Made by a program: the position numbers and the translations under genes. A stretch of 64,000 nt of DNA from positions 62,001 through 126,000 of the forward strand of contig CALVBD010000002.1 in NCBI GenBank assembly GCA_944325635.1. Direction: 5' to 3'. The stretch comes from Candidatus Gastranaerophilales bacterium. GTDB taxonomy: Bacteria; Cyanobacteriota; Vampirovibrionia; Gastranaerophilales; Gastranaerophilaceae. The stretch's first letter is position 1. Each line of letters opens with the position of its first letter. The notes under the pieces were generated by a model. That model did not search any database, was not told the DNA's origin, and saw only the letters and a program-made list of their open reading frames with translations. Shown here one piece after another: positions 1-8,422 of the stretch.

Positions 1-164
<164 letters not shown>

Positions 165-181
165 TCATAACACAAAAATAC

Positions 182-210
182 TTGACAATTTGTCAGGCAT
201 GCCTTACAAT
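182..210 (+). promoter_or_regulatory. Promoter with DtxR-like operator between -35 and -10
   Basis: TTGACA (182-187), a 17-nt spacer and TACAAT (205-210) make a near-consensus sigma-70 promoter. The spacer and -10 contain the box TTGTCAGGCATGCCTTACAA (190-209), an imperfect inverted repeat resembling DtxR/IdeR/MntR sites. An almost identical box sits in the same position in the promoter of the DtxR-family gene at 3012. Confidence 0.75.
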
Positions 211-213
211 AAA

Positions 214-235
214 TTTGTTAGCTTAGCCTAACAAA
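214..235. promoter_or_regulatory. Second DtxR-like inverted repeat
   Basis: TTTGTTAG-N6-CTAACAAA is a perfect 8-bp inverted repeat lying just after the -10 box, where a repressor would block initiation or early elongation. The half-site TTAG/CTAA matches the core of DtxR/IdeR iron boxes. Confidence 0.6.
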
Positions 236-250
236 CCAAAGGACGAATCT

Positions 251-703
251 ATGAGAGTAAATACCGTAAGTCTGTATAGCAGTTTATATAGCGGAAGCAC
301 AGCCATCGCACTCCCTTTTGGTTCTTACCGTGCTGATACTCCGCTGGTAAAGGCTGAATATGCAGACTTACATGTTTTTCACCATCATATTTACGAATAT
401 AAAAAGGGGATAAGAAATCTTATTCTCACAACGGAAAAAGATAAATACAGGGATACAATTGAAAAGCGATTGCAGAACGAAAATATAAATTACGTAATTC
501 ACGAAGTAGGCAACGGGAAAATAAACGTATATTTCGGCGATAAACCCTGTATTGAGGTTGTGAAAAGATTAAATTCTAAATTAAACGAGCAGACTCCGGA
601 GGAGGATTTTATGCTCGGAATTATGCTCGGATATGACAAAGTCCGCCAGTGCGAACGATATCTGAGAAAGAAAGATAAAGTTGTTACATTGAAAAAATCC
701 TAA
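251..703 (+). CDS. DUF2023 family protein
   Basis: The core from residue 43 (HHHIYEYKKGIRNL, then VIHEVGNGKINVYFG and TPEEDFMLGIMLGYD..QCERYL near residues 115-137) matches the small DUF2023 family of unknown function, which in other bacteria is often next to flavodoxin and iron-related genes. The first ~38 residues are an extension not expected in the family. The ATG at 251 follows GGACG at suitable distance; an internal start cannot be excluded. Its promoter carries two DtxR-like boxes, so metal (probably iron or manganese) control by the regulator at 3012 is inferred. A terminator follows at 740. Confidence 0.75.
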   Translation: MRVNTVSLYSSLYSGSTAIALPFGSYRADTPLVKAEYADLHVFHHHIYEYKKGIRNLILTTEKDKYRDTIEKRLQNENINYVIHEVGNGKINVYFGDKPCIEVVKRLNSKLNEQTPEEDFMLGIMLGYDKVRQCERYLRKKDKVVTLKKS

Positions 704-739
704 CTTATTGTTTATCATATTATTAACACTATTGATTGC

Positions 740-771
740 GCTTGTTTGAGAAATCGGACAAGCTTTTTATT
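740..771 (+). terminator. Rho-independent terminator after the DUF2023 gene
   Basis: GCTTGT/ACAAGC stem with a 12-nt loop followed by TTTTTATTTT. Confidence 0.65.
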
Positions 772-792
772 TTCTTATGTTAAAATAAATTT

Positions 793-1533
793 ATGATAGA
801 AAACGGTTATGTTGAAAATATTAATGTTAAATATTCGGAAATGGATTATAATCAGGCTTTAAAACCTTTTTCCATGCTGAATTATCTTCAGGATATTGCA
901 AGTAAAAATGCGGAGGATTGCGGATTCGGGTATTCTTTTATTACGCCGAAAAATATCGCCTGGTTTCTTTTAAAATACAGAATGGAATTTAACGATTATC
1001 CTGTCGGGGTTCACGATTTGATTTTGAAAACTCAACCTCGCGGGTATAATAAACTTTTTGCTTATCGTGATTTTGAATTTTTTGAGGGAACAAAACTTCT
1101 CGGACGTGTTGCAAGTATCTGGGCGCTTGCAGATATTACTACACGTGCTATGATTCCTGTAAATTCGGTATTGCAGGATAATCCAAAAATGCCGCCTTAT
1201 GTAAAGCGTTCTGATGATTTGAATTTTGAAAAAATTCGTCCTGTTTTAAAGGTTGACTTTGAAAAAGAATTTGAAGTTCGTTACAACGATATTGATGTAA
1301 ATAAGCATGCCAATAACGGAAATTATATTATCTGGGCCTTTGAACCGCTGAGCTTTGAATTTAAATCTCAAAAGAAAATTAAAACGCTTGATATGGTTTA
1401 CAAAAAAGAGATAAAAATTGGTGAAAAATTAATTTCTCAGGTAGAATTAAAAGAGGATAATACGACAGTCCATGTGCTGAAAAATGTTGAAAGCGGGGAT
1501 GAATTATGTCTGATTCAATGCAAATGGGTGTAG
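793..1533 (+). CDS. Acyl-ACP thioesterase (double hotdog)
   Basis: A 246-residue protein with the layout of bacterial/plant FatA-type acyl-ACP thioesterases: a first hotdog domain (about 1-125, with the NYLQDIASKNAEDCGFG helix) and a second (about 155-245) holding DIDVNKHANNGNY near residues 167-180, the counterpart of the conserved DxNxHVNN..Y catalytic segment. It would release free fatty acids from acyl-ACP in the cytoplasm. The start codon is preceded by TAAAAT (781-786) exactly 6 nt upstream and no Shine-Dalgarno, suggesting a leaderless mRNA. The 3' end overlaps the acetyltransferase gene, so the two are translationally coupled. Confidence 0.85.
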   Translation: MIENGYVENINVKYSEMDYNQALKPFSMLNYLQDIASKNAEDCGFGYSFITPKNIAWFLLKYRMEFNDYPVGVHDLILKTQPRGYNKLFAYRDFEFFEGTKLLGRVASIWALADITTRAMIPVNSVLQDNPKMPPYVKRSDDLNFEKIRPVLKVDFEKEFEVRYNDIDVNKHANNGNYIIWAFEPLSFEFKSQKKIKTLDMVYKKEIKIGEKLISQVELKEDNTTVHVLKNVESGDELCLIQCKWV

Positions 1534-2003
1534 AGTTTGTAAAAGTTGAGAATATAAAAGAGCTTGCAGAGCTTGCCTCAAAAATCTGGCATGAATACTG
1601 GCCCGTACTTTTATCTCCGGAGCAGATAGATTATATGGTAGAGAATTTCCAATCGGAAAAAGCTATTGCAGACCAGATTGAAAATGAAAACTATGAATAT
1701 TATTTTATAAGGTCGGGCGGGGAAAATGTCGGTTATTTCGGGCTATCGGATAAAGAAGAGTATATATTTCTTTCAAAGTTGTATATTTATGGTACTTACC
1801 GTCACAGAGGACTTGGGACAAAAGCCTTTGAGAAAATTAAATCTCTCTCAAAAGGTAAAAATATACGTCTTACAGTAAATAAACAGAACAAAAATTCTAT
1901 CGCAGCTTACGAAAAATGGGGTTTTAAAACAATTGATGCTGTCGTAACCGATATTGGCAATAATTTTGTGATGGACGATTATATAATGGAGTATTGCAAA
2001 TAG
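1506..2003 (+). CDS. GNAT family N-acetyltransferase
   Basis: The central part reads as a GNAT fold: YFGLSDKEEYIFLSKLYIYGTYRHRGLGTKAFE contains the acetyl-CoA loop (R-H-R-G-L-G-T) and is followed by RLTVNKQNKNSIAAYEKWGF, the typical beta5/alpha4 element with N and Y. The substrate is not predictable. The reading frame opens inside the thioesterase gene; possible ATGs are at 1506, 1518 and 1524, and 1506 is chosen because GGGGAT lies just upstream. Only 3 nt separate it from the amidohydrolase, so 793-2948 looks like one operon. Confidence 0.85.
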   Translation: MSDSMQMGVEFVKVENIKELAELASKIWHEYWPVLLSPEQIDYMVENFQSEKAIADQIENENYEYYFIRSGGENVGYFGLSDKEEYIFLSKLYIYGTYRHRGLGTKAFEKIKSLSKGKNIRLTVNKQNKNSIAAYEKWGFKTIDAVVTDIGNNFVMDDYIMEYCK

Positions 2004-2006
2004 GTT

Positions 2007-2948
2007 ATGAAAATTATTGATGCACATGCTCATGTCGGAATTTTTGCCGACGGATTGAATAATACTTGTGACAAGTTTGAGGCATATCATTTAGAACGGA
2101 TACGCTCAATTCTTTTTAAAAATGACGGTATTTTGATAGAAAAATTTCTGGTGTCAAATCTAAACTGTATAGATAATGTAAGTCCGCAAATGTATGGAAA
2201 ACTTAGAGAAAAAGGGCTTGAAAAAATATTTCTGAATGAACTTGATGGTAACAGGGAAATGCTGGCAATTGCAGATAAACATTCGATATTGAAACCGCTT
2301 GTTGTATGTCAGCCGGATAGGACAGAGAATGCTGATAACATAAGAAAAATATTAAAAGAGGGTAAATTCTACGGGTTAAAATTTCATCCGATGCACATGA
2401 AGCTTGAAGCAAGTAATCCAAGGTATGATGATTACTTAAAAGTTGCACAAGAAAATCAACTTCCATGTCTTTTTCATTGTGATGCGGCCGGTTGTCAATA
2501 TTCCTCTCCTGAAGAGATCTATACACTTGCAAAACGCCATCCAAAAGTACCTCTAATACTTGCTCATCTTGGAGGCGGCGAGCCTACTCATTCAAGAGCC
2601 ATAAATGTTCTTTTAGAAGCAATAGAAAAAGATGATGCAGCTTTGTACGCGGATATTTCCTGGGTTGATTGTAATTCTCCGGATAGACCGCATATAATAG
2701 ATGTCATCCGAAAACTACAAAATACCCCAAAAGGTGATATGACATCCAGACTGCTTTTTGGTACGGATGCTCCTATTGGAAAATTTGGAGCTGATAGTAT
2801 GTATGAACCGAATTATTACGGAGAAACAATATTGCAGATTAAATCTGCTATTAAGGAAGCTTTTAAAGAACATAGCAGTTCAATAATAAAAAATCTGTTT
2901 TACAATAACACAGAAAACCTCTTTTTTAAGAAAAAGTTAAATAAATAG
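2007..2948 (+). CDS. Amidohydrolase-family TIM-barrel hydrolase
   Basis: 313 residues starting MKIIDAHAHVG, the metal-binding HxH of the amidohydrolase superfamily (amidohydrolase_2/TatD-like). Further ligands expected for the barrel are seen in order: KFHPMHMK (~130), LFHCDAAG (~160), LILAHLGGG (~187) and LLFGTDAP with the catalytic Asp (~249). It is a cytoplasmic metal-dependent hydrolase; the substrate is unknown. It is third in a tight operon after a thioesterase and an acetyltransferase, which may point to acyl or amide chemistry but this is only context. Confidence 0.8.
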   Translation: MKIIDAHAHVGIFADGLNNTCDKFEAYHLERIRSILFKNDGILIEKFLVSNLNCIDNVSPQMYGKLREKGLEKIFLNELDGNREMLAIADKHSILKPLVVCQPDRTENADNIRKILKEGKFYGLKFHPMHMKLEASNPRYDDYLKVAQENQLPCLFHCDAAGCQYSSPEEIYTLAKRHPKVPLILAHLGGGEPTHSRAINVLLEAIEKDDAALYADISWVDCNSPDRPHIIDVIRKLQNTPKGDMTSRLLFGTDAPIGKFGADSMYEPNYYGETILQIKSAIKEAFKEHSSSIIKNLFYNNTENLFFKKKLNK

Positions 2949-2950
2949 GG

Positions 2951-2979
2951 TTGACAAATTGTTAGGCTTGCCTTACAAT
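2951..2979 (+). promoter_or_regulatory. Promoter and autoregulatory box of the DtxR-family gene
   Basis: TTGACA (2951-2956), 17-nt spacer, TACAAT (2974-2979). The box TTGTTAGGCTTGCCTTACAA (2959-2978) differs at only two positions from the one at 190-209 and has the same offset from -35 and -10. This sets the translation start downstream at 3012, since an upstream TTG at 2979 would lie in the -10 box. Confidence 0.75.
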
Positions 2980-3011
2980 TGCTTTGTGACTTAATTTGGA
3001 GAAATAAACAG

Positions 3012-3437
3012 ATGCAGGAAAAACTGACATCAAGTCTCGAAGATTACCTTGAAGTAATCTGCAATTATATAGATAAAAATGATAAGGTACGTGCTATTGA
3101 TATATCACGTGAATTGGGTGTAAGCAGAGCTTCTGTCAGTGAAGCATTGAAAAGGCTTGCAGAAAAAAATCTTATTAATTACGGCAGATATGATATGATT
3201 TCTCTGACAGATGAGGGCAAAATGCAGGCTCTTAAAGTAATAGAAAAACATCAGGCACTTCAGTATTTTTTTGAGGAGATAATGGGGCTTGACTCTAATG
3301 AAGCTGCTCAGACAGCATGTAAAATAGAACATATAATATCTGAAAATGTTCTTGAAAAATTTACTGCATTAAAAGATTTTCATAAAACACACCCCGAATA
3401 TGCACAATCGTTTCAGAAATATTGTAGAGAAAAATAA
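3012..3437 (+). CDS. DtxR-family metal-dependent transcriptional repressor
   Basis: 141 residues. Residues 1-65 form a winged helix-turn-helix (SLEDYLEVICNYI; IDISRELGVSRASVSEALKRL), and residues 66-125 the metal-binding dimerisation domain (SLTDEGKMQALKVIEKHQAL..FFEEIMG, TACKIEHIIS), with the E/H ligands typical of MntR/IdeR. The C-terminal SH3-like domain is absent, as in MntR-type proteins. Start chosen at the ATG with GGAG 10 nt upstream. Its promoter holds the same box as the DUF2023 promoter, so autoregulation and a shared small regulon are inferred. Iron versus manganese is undecided. Confidence 0.88.
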   Translation: MQEKLTSSLEDYLEVICNYIDKNDKVRAIDISRELGVSRASVSEALKRLAEKNLINYGRYDMISLTDEGKMQALKVIEKHQALQYFFEEIMGLDSNEAAQTACKIEHIISENVLEKFTALKDFHKTHPEYAQSFQKYCREK

Positions 3438-3439
3438 AG

Positions 3440-4450
3440 ATGAATACCTTAAAAGTAGCAGGAAAATTTCTCGACCAGCCAATGTTGGTCGCCAAATTTC
3501 ATAATGCAGTCCCCGCAGTTTTATCTTCGGCAGGAGGAGCGTTTGTTTTAAAGGAAACATATTCCGCGCCTGAAGGAAAACGTAAAAAAACATTTATCAG
3601 AACGGGAGCAACAATGGCAGTTACCATTGCCTCTGCATTGTCAGCACCAAAAATTACCGATAAACTTTTCAGACACTCGGATGAGGTTTCAAAGCCTATA
3701 AAAGAATTAAAAAAACATTCATCAGAGCTCATTGATGTCTTTCTGAAAAATAATAAAGTGGATGAGAATGCTAAAGATATTCTAAAGAAAGCCAGAACAA
3801 AAATTTTAAAATTCAAAGAAGTGAAAATGCTTTTTAAAAATTTCGATAAAGATTTTCAGGGGCAAAAATTGTTGAATGAACTTATTCCTGATCCGGAAAA
3901 TATAAATTCAAAAGAAATATTTTCGGAAATAGGGAGACTGTCGGTGTTTGGATTAATTCCTGTTATTGGTGGTATTACCGGAGGTATTATCGGTGATAAG
4001 CTTACAAACGGCAGATGGAAAAAGCGAATTCCGGATAAAATAAAAGAGGGAGCATATCAGTATCTTGCAAATATTTTTCTATGTAACGTAGGCGCTGGTG
4101 CTGCGCTTGCGATAATGGAAAAATGTAATATAAAATCAAAATCCGCACGGGCTTGTGGTATGATTACCGGGATAATCTTGACTGGTGTAATAGGCGGGAG
4201 TGCAATTGCAAATCTTATCGGTAATAAGATAATTAATCCAATGTTTGAACACGGCCACGGGCGAAAACACAAGAAAGAACATTTGTTTGAAGAAAGAAAA
4301 CCGGAACCTTTGGATATTGGATTGCATACTGATGATATCGCGACAGTTGCCGTAATGTCCGGACTGAAGTGGATAGAGCCCGCGCTTCCTATAATGTACT
4401 CTATTTCAGGATATAGGGCGGGAATAGGTTATCGTAATGGTAAAAAGTAA
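3440..4450 (+). CDS. Hypothetical membrane-associated protein
   Basis: 336 residues starting 2 nt after the DtxR-family stop, so likely cotranscribed with it. I do not recognise a family. Seen: a Gly/Ala-rich N-terminal hydrophobic stretch (VLSSAGGAFVL, ATMAVTIASALSAP), then a charged region (60-160), then three hydrophobic glycine-rich segments near 170-190 (GLIPVIGGITGGIIG), 210-228 and 238-262, and a His/Lys-rich stretch (HGHGRKHKKEH, ~270). This pattern suggests an integral or peripheral membrane protein. Clade-specific proteins of this style are common in Gastranaerophilales (inference). Confidence 0.6.
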   Translation: MNTLKVAGKFLDQPMLVAKFHNAVPAVLSSAGGAFVLKETYSAPEGKRKKTFIRTGATMAVTIASALSAPKITDKLFRHSDEVSKPIKELKKHSSELIDVFLKNNKVDENAKDILKKARTKILKFKEVKMLFKNFDKDFQGQKLLNELIPDPENINSKEIFSEIGRLSVFGLIPVIGGITGGIIGDKLTNGRWKKRIPDKIKEGAYQYLANIFLCNVGAGAALAIMEKCNIKSKSARACGMITGIILTGVIGGSAIANLIGNKIINPMFEHGHGRKHKKEHLFEERKPEPLDIGLHTDDIATVAVMSGLKWIEPALPIMYSISGYRAGIGYRNGKK

Positions 4451-4467
4451 AACTGTTTTTAATTTAT

Positions 4468-4479
4468 ACCCGATCGGGT
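4468..4479. repeat. 12-bp perfect palindrome
   Basis: ACCCGATCGGGT, followed by TATTATAATT. It could be an operator or a weak terminator stem after the preceding gene. Confidence 0.35.
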
Positions 4480-4514
4480 TATTATAATTATTTTTTCACC
4501 TTTGTATAATATTT

Positions 4515-4700
4515 GAAGTGCGAGAAAATTTCGTGATAAGGTAGTAAAGCGAAATTTTTGAGGGGCCGTTTGAAAAGCGGCTTGCGAGCTGAAGGCGAAC
4601 AGGCTTGCTGGAGAGCAAGACTGTGCAGCCTGTTAAACGCGAGCAAACAAGCAGGTGAGCCGCTGCACGGCGGCGTTGATCCTGCGGAAAGCGGCGACAC
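4515..4700 (+). repeat. Intergenic repeat family R1, copy A
   Basis: Holds TTCGTGATAAGGTAGT (about 4530), GCGAGCTGAAGGCG (4584-4597) and GTTAAACGCGAGCAAACAAG (4632-4651). Between these motifs is a hairpin: outer stem AACAGGC/GCCTGTT (4598-4604/4628-4634) and inner CTTGCT/AGCAAG (4604-4609/4614-4619). Related blocks with different hairpins lie at 8651-8734, 13190-13290 and 56942-57028. The short open frames here look accidental. Confidence 0.7.
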
Positions 4701-4775
4701 TAGATTAGAAAAAGGATTTTATAACAGAACCGTTTGCGCGAGATGCGTATAAGCGGTTAAATGAGGGTTAAAGTT

Positions 4776-5498
4776 ATGGTTTCAAATTTAATTAAAAGTG
4801 TAAAACACAATATTCAGGAATTTTCTCTTATTCCAAAATCTGTATTTGTGGAGTTTCAAGATATTTACAAAGATGAGATTAAATATCGTAAAAATACAAA
4901 CAAAGTAGAATCAATTACAAAATTCAGCCAGAAAACAGGAACAAAGATTAAAGTAATAAAATATGATTATTTTGATGATTCAAAGATAAAATCAATTGAT
5001 GAGTTTGACGAAAATTCCGGGAAAATAATTAGGACAACAAATTTTACATTGTTCAAAGCCGTTACCGAATATGATATAGAGTCAGGTAAAAAACTTCGAA
5101 CATTAAATTATCATTACCGTGACGAAAACAGACTTTCTTCAATACATGAATACAACCTTCAATATGAAAAAGTATGTAAAATAACCGTTTTTAGAAATGA
5201 CGGTAAAAGTATCAGTATGATTAAAGAATTAAATCCAAAAACAGAAATGATTGAAAAATGTATAAGTTATAAACGTGATTCAAATACAATAAGTTCTGTT
5301 TCAAAGTATGATTTTGACGGTAATAAAACAGTCAAAACAACAATGTATTATAACGGTCTGCGATTTAATAAAATGAAAGATATAAAGAAATCTGTTCTTA
5401 GCGACTTTAAACCGCTCAGTGTTGCTGAAAAAATTAAAAAAGATAAATTGATTGATAATCTTTTTAAAAACGGACTGTCATTTTCCATGCTGTCGTGA
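4776..5498 (+). CDS. Tandem-repeat protein, DUF2963-like
   Basis: About 240 residues built of imperfect repeats of 20-30 residues with the pattern I.S/T-I-x-E-Y/F-D-x-x-x-G-K/T-x-x-R/K-x-T-x-x (e.g. KSIDEFDENSGKIIRTTNF, VTEYDIESGKKLRTLNYHY, SSVSKYDFDGNKTVKTTMYY). This resembles the DUF2963 repeat known from phytoplasma and some gut bacteria; function unknown. No signal peptide or membrane segment is visible. The ATG at 4776 is preferred over one at 4761 because GAGGG lies 8 nt upstream. The C-terminal 35 residues are Lys-rich and outside the repeats. Confidence 0.6.
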   Translation: MVSNLIKSVKHNIQEFSLIPKSVFVEFQDIYKDEIKYRKNTNKVESITKFSQKTGTKIKVIKYDYFDDSKIKSIDEFDENSGKIIRTTNFTLFKAVTEYDIESGKKLRTLNYHYRDENRLSSIHEYNLQYEKVCKITVFRNDGKSISMIKELNPKTEMIEKCISYKRDSNTISSVSKYDFDGNKTVKTTMYYNGLRFNKMKDIKKSVLSDFKPLSVAEKIKKDKLIDNLFKNGLSFSMLS

Positions 5499-5527
5499 TA
5501 GAATTATACAAACAGGAGGTTTGAATA

Positions 5528-6334
5528 ATGGCAGGAATTTTGAATTTACAATTTACTCCAACGGCAGGTGACAAACGGGCAAACCTGGAAAAAGTCCGTG
5601 ATATGATAAGCGGATACCGTGATAAACCTCTTGATCTTGTGATTATGCCGGAATTCTTTTCAACATCCATTGATGATAAATCAATGGTTAATGATCCCGA
5701 AGATGAAAAAGGCGGATGTGTGACGGAATTTTTGTCCGATGTTGCAAAAACATACAACACTAATATTATCTGCGGGTCTGTTATGGAAAAATCCGAAGCA
5801 GGATTATATAACACTTCATTTGTACTGGACAGAAACGGTAAAATCACAGGCAAATACAGAAAAATTCACCTTTATAATTATTTTGGCGGAAACGAGGGCA
5901 CCTATTCAATCCCGGGAAATACTCCGCTTGTTGTTGATATGGATTTCGCAAAAGTCGGTGTTACTTTGTGTTTTGATATAAAATTCCCTATGCTTTACCG
6001 TGAACTCATCAAACAGGGCGCGGAAATTATTGTTTCACCTTCTGCGTGGAGTATTCCGAAAAAAGCTGCAGCAAAAGAAAAAGAGATTTTCAAAAACACA
6101 TGGCAGGCTATGAATATTTGCCGCGCAACAGAAAGCCTTGTTTATTTTGTTACATCAAACCTTGTCGGAGACACAAATCCTTTTGTCGAAAGTATAGGAA
6201 ATTCTATGATAACAGGTCCAATGGGAGAGGTTATCTCTAATCTTGAGGATAAAGAAGCTGCAGCTTATGCGGATTTGGATATGAAGATTGTAAAAGATTT
6301 AAAAGGCAGAGTCCCTGTTGCGCTTATTGACTAG
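5528..6334 (+). CDS. Carbon-nitrogen hydrolase (nitrilase superfamily)
   Basis: 268 residues with the full catalytic triad of the superfamily: Glu42 in IMPEFF, Lys112 in GKYRKIHL and Cys148 in VTLCFDIKFP, in the expected order and spacing. The superfamily hydrolyses amides or nitriles in the cytoplasm; the closest-looking groups are omega-amidase/N-carbamoyl-type enzymes, but the substrate cannot be read from sequence alone. A strong AGGAGG lies 8 nt before the ATG. It is convergent with the gene at 6336, with a 1-nt gap and no visible terminator. Confidence 0.88.
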   Translation: MAGILNLQFTPTAGDKRANLEKVRDMISGYRDKPLDLVIMPEFFSTSIDDKSMVNDPEDEKGGCVTEFLSDVAKTYNTNIICGSVMEKSEAGLYNTSFVLDRNGKITGKYRKIHLYNYFGGNEGTYSIPGNTPLVVDMDFAKVGVTLCFDIKFPMLYRELIKQGAEIIVSPSAWSIPKKAAAKEKEIFKNTWQAMNICRATESLVYFVTSNLVGDTNPFVESIGNSMITGPMGEVISNLEDKEAAAYADLDMKIVKDLKGRVPVALID

Positions 6335-6335
6335 A

Positions 6336-6746
6336 TTATCGGAAAAGTTTATTCTTGCCTAAATAAATATTATTCATACGTTTTAAGGTCTTAGAATTAA
6401 TTTTTTTAGGAGCTGATTTAAGAAGTTGTTTTACATTTGGATTGTTAAAGGCTGTTTTGTTGTAAGATTTATAAATAAATCCCGTGTTTGTGTTCTCTCG
6501 CCTGCTGCTATTTAAAATACATACATTTGTTTTCTTAATCTGCGTTTTTTCAAATAAATCTCCGCAGTCTAAAACCGGATGTGAGGGCTTTTTCATCTGA
6601 GGCGCAGTGCTTTTAAACAATTTCGCAGGTGATAATTTATCTAATATGTTTGGGAGCTTATTTAAAAAAGAAGGTGTGCTCTTATTTTGGTGTTTGCCTT
6701 TATAAAAATATAGGGTAAAAATAAATGTGAGTAAGGCAATTAACAT
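6336..6746 (-). CDS. Hypothetical single-pass membrane protein
   Basis: 136 residues: an N-terminal hydrophobic helix (MLIALLTFIFTLYFY) followed by a basic, Lys/Asn/Ser-rich soluble part without a recognisable domain. Its ATG overlaps the stop of der (TAATG), so it is probably translated by coupling in the der transcript. The overlap supports it as a real gene; function unknown. Confidence 0.5.
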   Translation of the reverse strand: MLIALLTFIFTLYFYKGKHQNKSTPSFLNKLPNILDKLSPAKLFKSTAPQMKKPSHPVLDCGDLFEKTQIKKTNVCILNSSRRENTNTGFIYKSYNKTAFNNPNVKQLLKSAPKKINSKTLKRMNNIYLGKNKLFR

Positions 6747-8083
6747 TATTTTTTATCTTTATCGCTCCGCTCTCTGACAAAAATCCTTATCGGTGTTCCG
6801 AAAAAGCCGAATGCCTCACGCAGTTTATTCTCAATATAACGTTTGTAATGATCTTTCAATAAATCTGCATTATTAGCAAACAGCACAAATGTTGGCGGCT
6901 GAACATCCGATTGGGTCGAATAAAGGATTTTTAAGCGTTTGCCTTTAATGGATGTCGGCGGGTTTAGAGCATAGAGTTCTTTTACAACTTTATTCAATAA
7001 TCCTGTAGAAACACGTTTTGTACACTGTTCATAAACTTCAGCAGCTTGTTCAAAAATTTTATTCAGCCTTTGTTTTGTTTTAGCACTTATGTAAATTTTT
7101 GGCGCGAATTCCAAAAACGGAATATCATTTGATAATTTTTTATCAAACTGATTGATAGTATTGGATTTTTTGTCCTCTATCAAGTCCCATTTGTTAATTG
7201 CTATAATTAAGCCCTTTCCGGCTTCAGTTATAATTGAAGAAATTTTCTTATCCTGATCGGAAATCCCTTCTGTAGCATCAATTACAAGAAGTGCAACGTC
7301 ACAATCTCTGATTGAGCGGATTGCGCGGTCAACCGCAAATTTTTCGACACCATAATCGACTTTTGATTTTTTCCTGATACCTGCCGTATCGACGATAGTA
7401 AATTCACGATTGTTATATGTAACATAACTATCAATACTGTCACGGGTAGTTCCCGAAACATCAGAAACTATCACGCGCTCCTCATTCAGCAATGCATTAA
7501 CAATAGACGATTTGCCTGCATTCGGACGTCCTACAATCGCGATTTTAATCCTTTTTTCTTCTTCGGGAAGTTCATCTGTAGCCTCAAAATCTTCCGTAAT
7601 AATATCCAGTAAATCACCGACTCCGCCGCTTCCGTGAAGTGCCGAGATTCCAAGAGGCTCGCCGAGTGCAAGCGAATAAAAATCGTTCACCATAAGATAG
7701 GATTCAGGATTATCGAGTTTATTTACGGCTAGGAATACCGGTTTCCCTGATTGTCTTAGAATTTTTGCAATATCGTAATCCACAGGGTTAACGCCGTCTT
7801 TTCCATCAACCAGAAAAACTATCTTATCAGCCTCTTCACAGGCAATTTTTGCCTGATCAAAGATGGATACCATAATTTCATCTTCATCACTCGGAATAAT
7901 ACCGCCGGTGTCGATTACCGTAAAAACTTTGTTCTGCCATTCAACGTCAAAGTAAATTCTGTCGCGCGTAACCCCGGGCAAATCATCCACGATAGAATTT
8001 CTAGAACCTACAAGGCGATTCACGAGGGTTGATTTACCTACATTTGGTCTGCCGACTATTGCAACTATTGGTTTTCTTTCCAT
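6746..8083 (-). CDS. der: Ribosome-assembly GTPase Der (EngA)
   Basis: 445 residues with two consecutive G domains and a KH-like C-terminal domain. G1 motifs are GRPNVGKS (11-18) and GRPNAGKS (~185), G3 DTGGI and DTAGI, G4 NKLD (~121) and NKWD (~297). Der acts in 50S subunit assembly. Length is normal for the family. The start has TATAGT (8090-8095) exactly 6 nt upstream, extended by TG, and no Shine-Dalgarno, suggesting a leaderless transcript, separate from the rpsR operon terminated just upstream. Confidence 0.97.
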   Translation of the reverse strand: MERKPIVAIVGRPNVGKSTLVNRLVGSRNSIVDDLPGVTRDRIYFDVEWQNKVFTVIDTGGIIPSDEDEIMVSIFDQAKIACEEADKIVFLVDGKDGVNPVDYDIAKILRQSGKPVFLAVNKLDNPESYLMVNDFYSLALGEPLGISALHGSGGVGDLLDIITEDFEATDELPEEEKRIKIAIVGRPNAGKSSIVNALLNEERVIVSDVSGTTRDSIDSYVTYNNREFTIVDTAGIRKKSKVDYGVEKFAVDRAIRSIRDCDVALLVIDATEGISDQDKKISSIITEAGKGLIIAINKWDLIEDKKSNTINQFDKKLSNDIPFLEFAPKIYISAKTKQRLNKIFEQAAEVYEQCTKRVSTGLLNKVVKELYALNPPTSIKGKRLKILYSTQSDVQPPTFVLFANNADLLKDHYKRYIENKLREAFGFFGTPIRIFVRERSDKDKK

Positions 8084-8130
8084 ACGACAACTATAACATG
8101 AAAACGTTTGTACTACAAATTAAAAGTATA

Positions 8131-8162
8131 CAAAAAAGGAACCGTTTTTAAAAACGATTCCT
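8131..8162 (-). terminator. Terminator of the rpsF-ssb-rpsR transcript
   Basis: Read on the minus strand: AGGAATCGTTTTT/AAAAACGGTTCCT stem followed by TTTTTTG. It lies between rpsR and der. Confidence 0.7.
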
Positions 8163-8188
8163 CTTTTGTCAATTTCCTTTTGATATTA

Positions 8189-8422
8189 TTAATCAAAAGT
8201 ATATCCGATAATAGCAGCTTCTCTAGCGCGTTTGATTGCTTTTGCAATCATTCTCTGGTGTTCTGCGCAGTTACCTGTAATACGGCGAGGAATAATTTTT
8301 CCTGCTTCTGTCAGGTATCTTTTCAATTTTGCTGCATCTTTGTAATCAATTGAAGTTACTTTGTCTGCACAAAGACTGCAATTTTTACGTTTTTTCTTAT
8401 CTGATGCGTCTTGTCTTGCCAT
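8189..8422 (-). CDS. rpsR: 30S ribosomal protein bS18
   Basis: 77 residues with the S18 core ([26 protein letters not shown]) and the C-terminal [22 protein letters not shown]. An N-terminal NCSLC (Cys15, Cys18) gives it the zinc-binding look of the Cys-containing S18 paralogue type. It should follow rpsF and ssb in an operon, but 429 nt of repeat DNA separate it from ssb. GAAAGGT serves as a weak ribosome binding site. Confidence 0.95.
   Translation of the reverse strand: MARQDASDKKKRKNCSLCADKVTSIDYKDAAKLKRYLTEAGKIIPRRITGNCAEHQRMIAKAIKRAREAAIIGYTFD

Noticed and set aside
2979-3011. TTG start of the DtxR-family gene at 2979
   Set aside because: It overlaps the -10 box; the ATG at 3012 with GGAG upstream fits the family start.
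4558-4752. Small ORF of 64 codons in the R1 repeat
   Set aside because: It has no ribosome binding site and its sequence is explained by the repeat; equivalent frames are broken in other copies.
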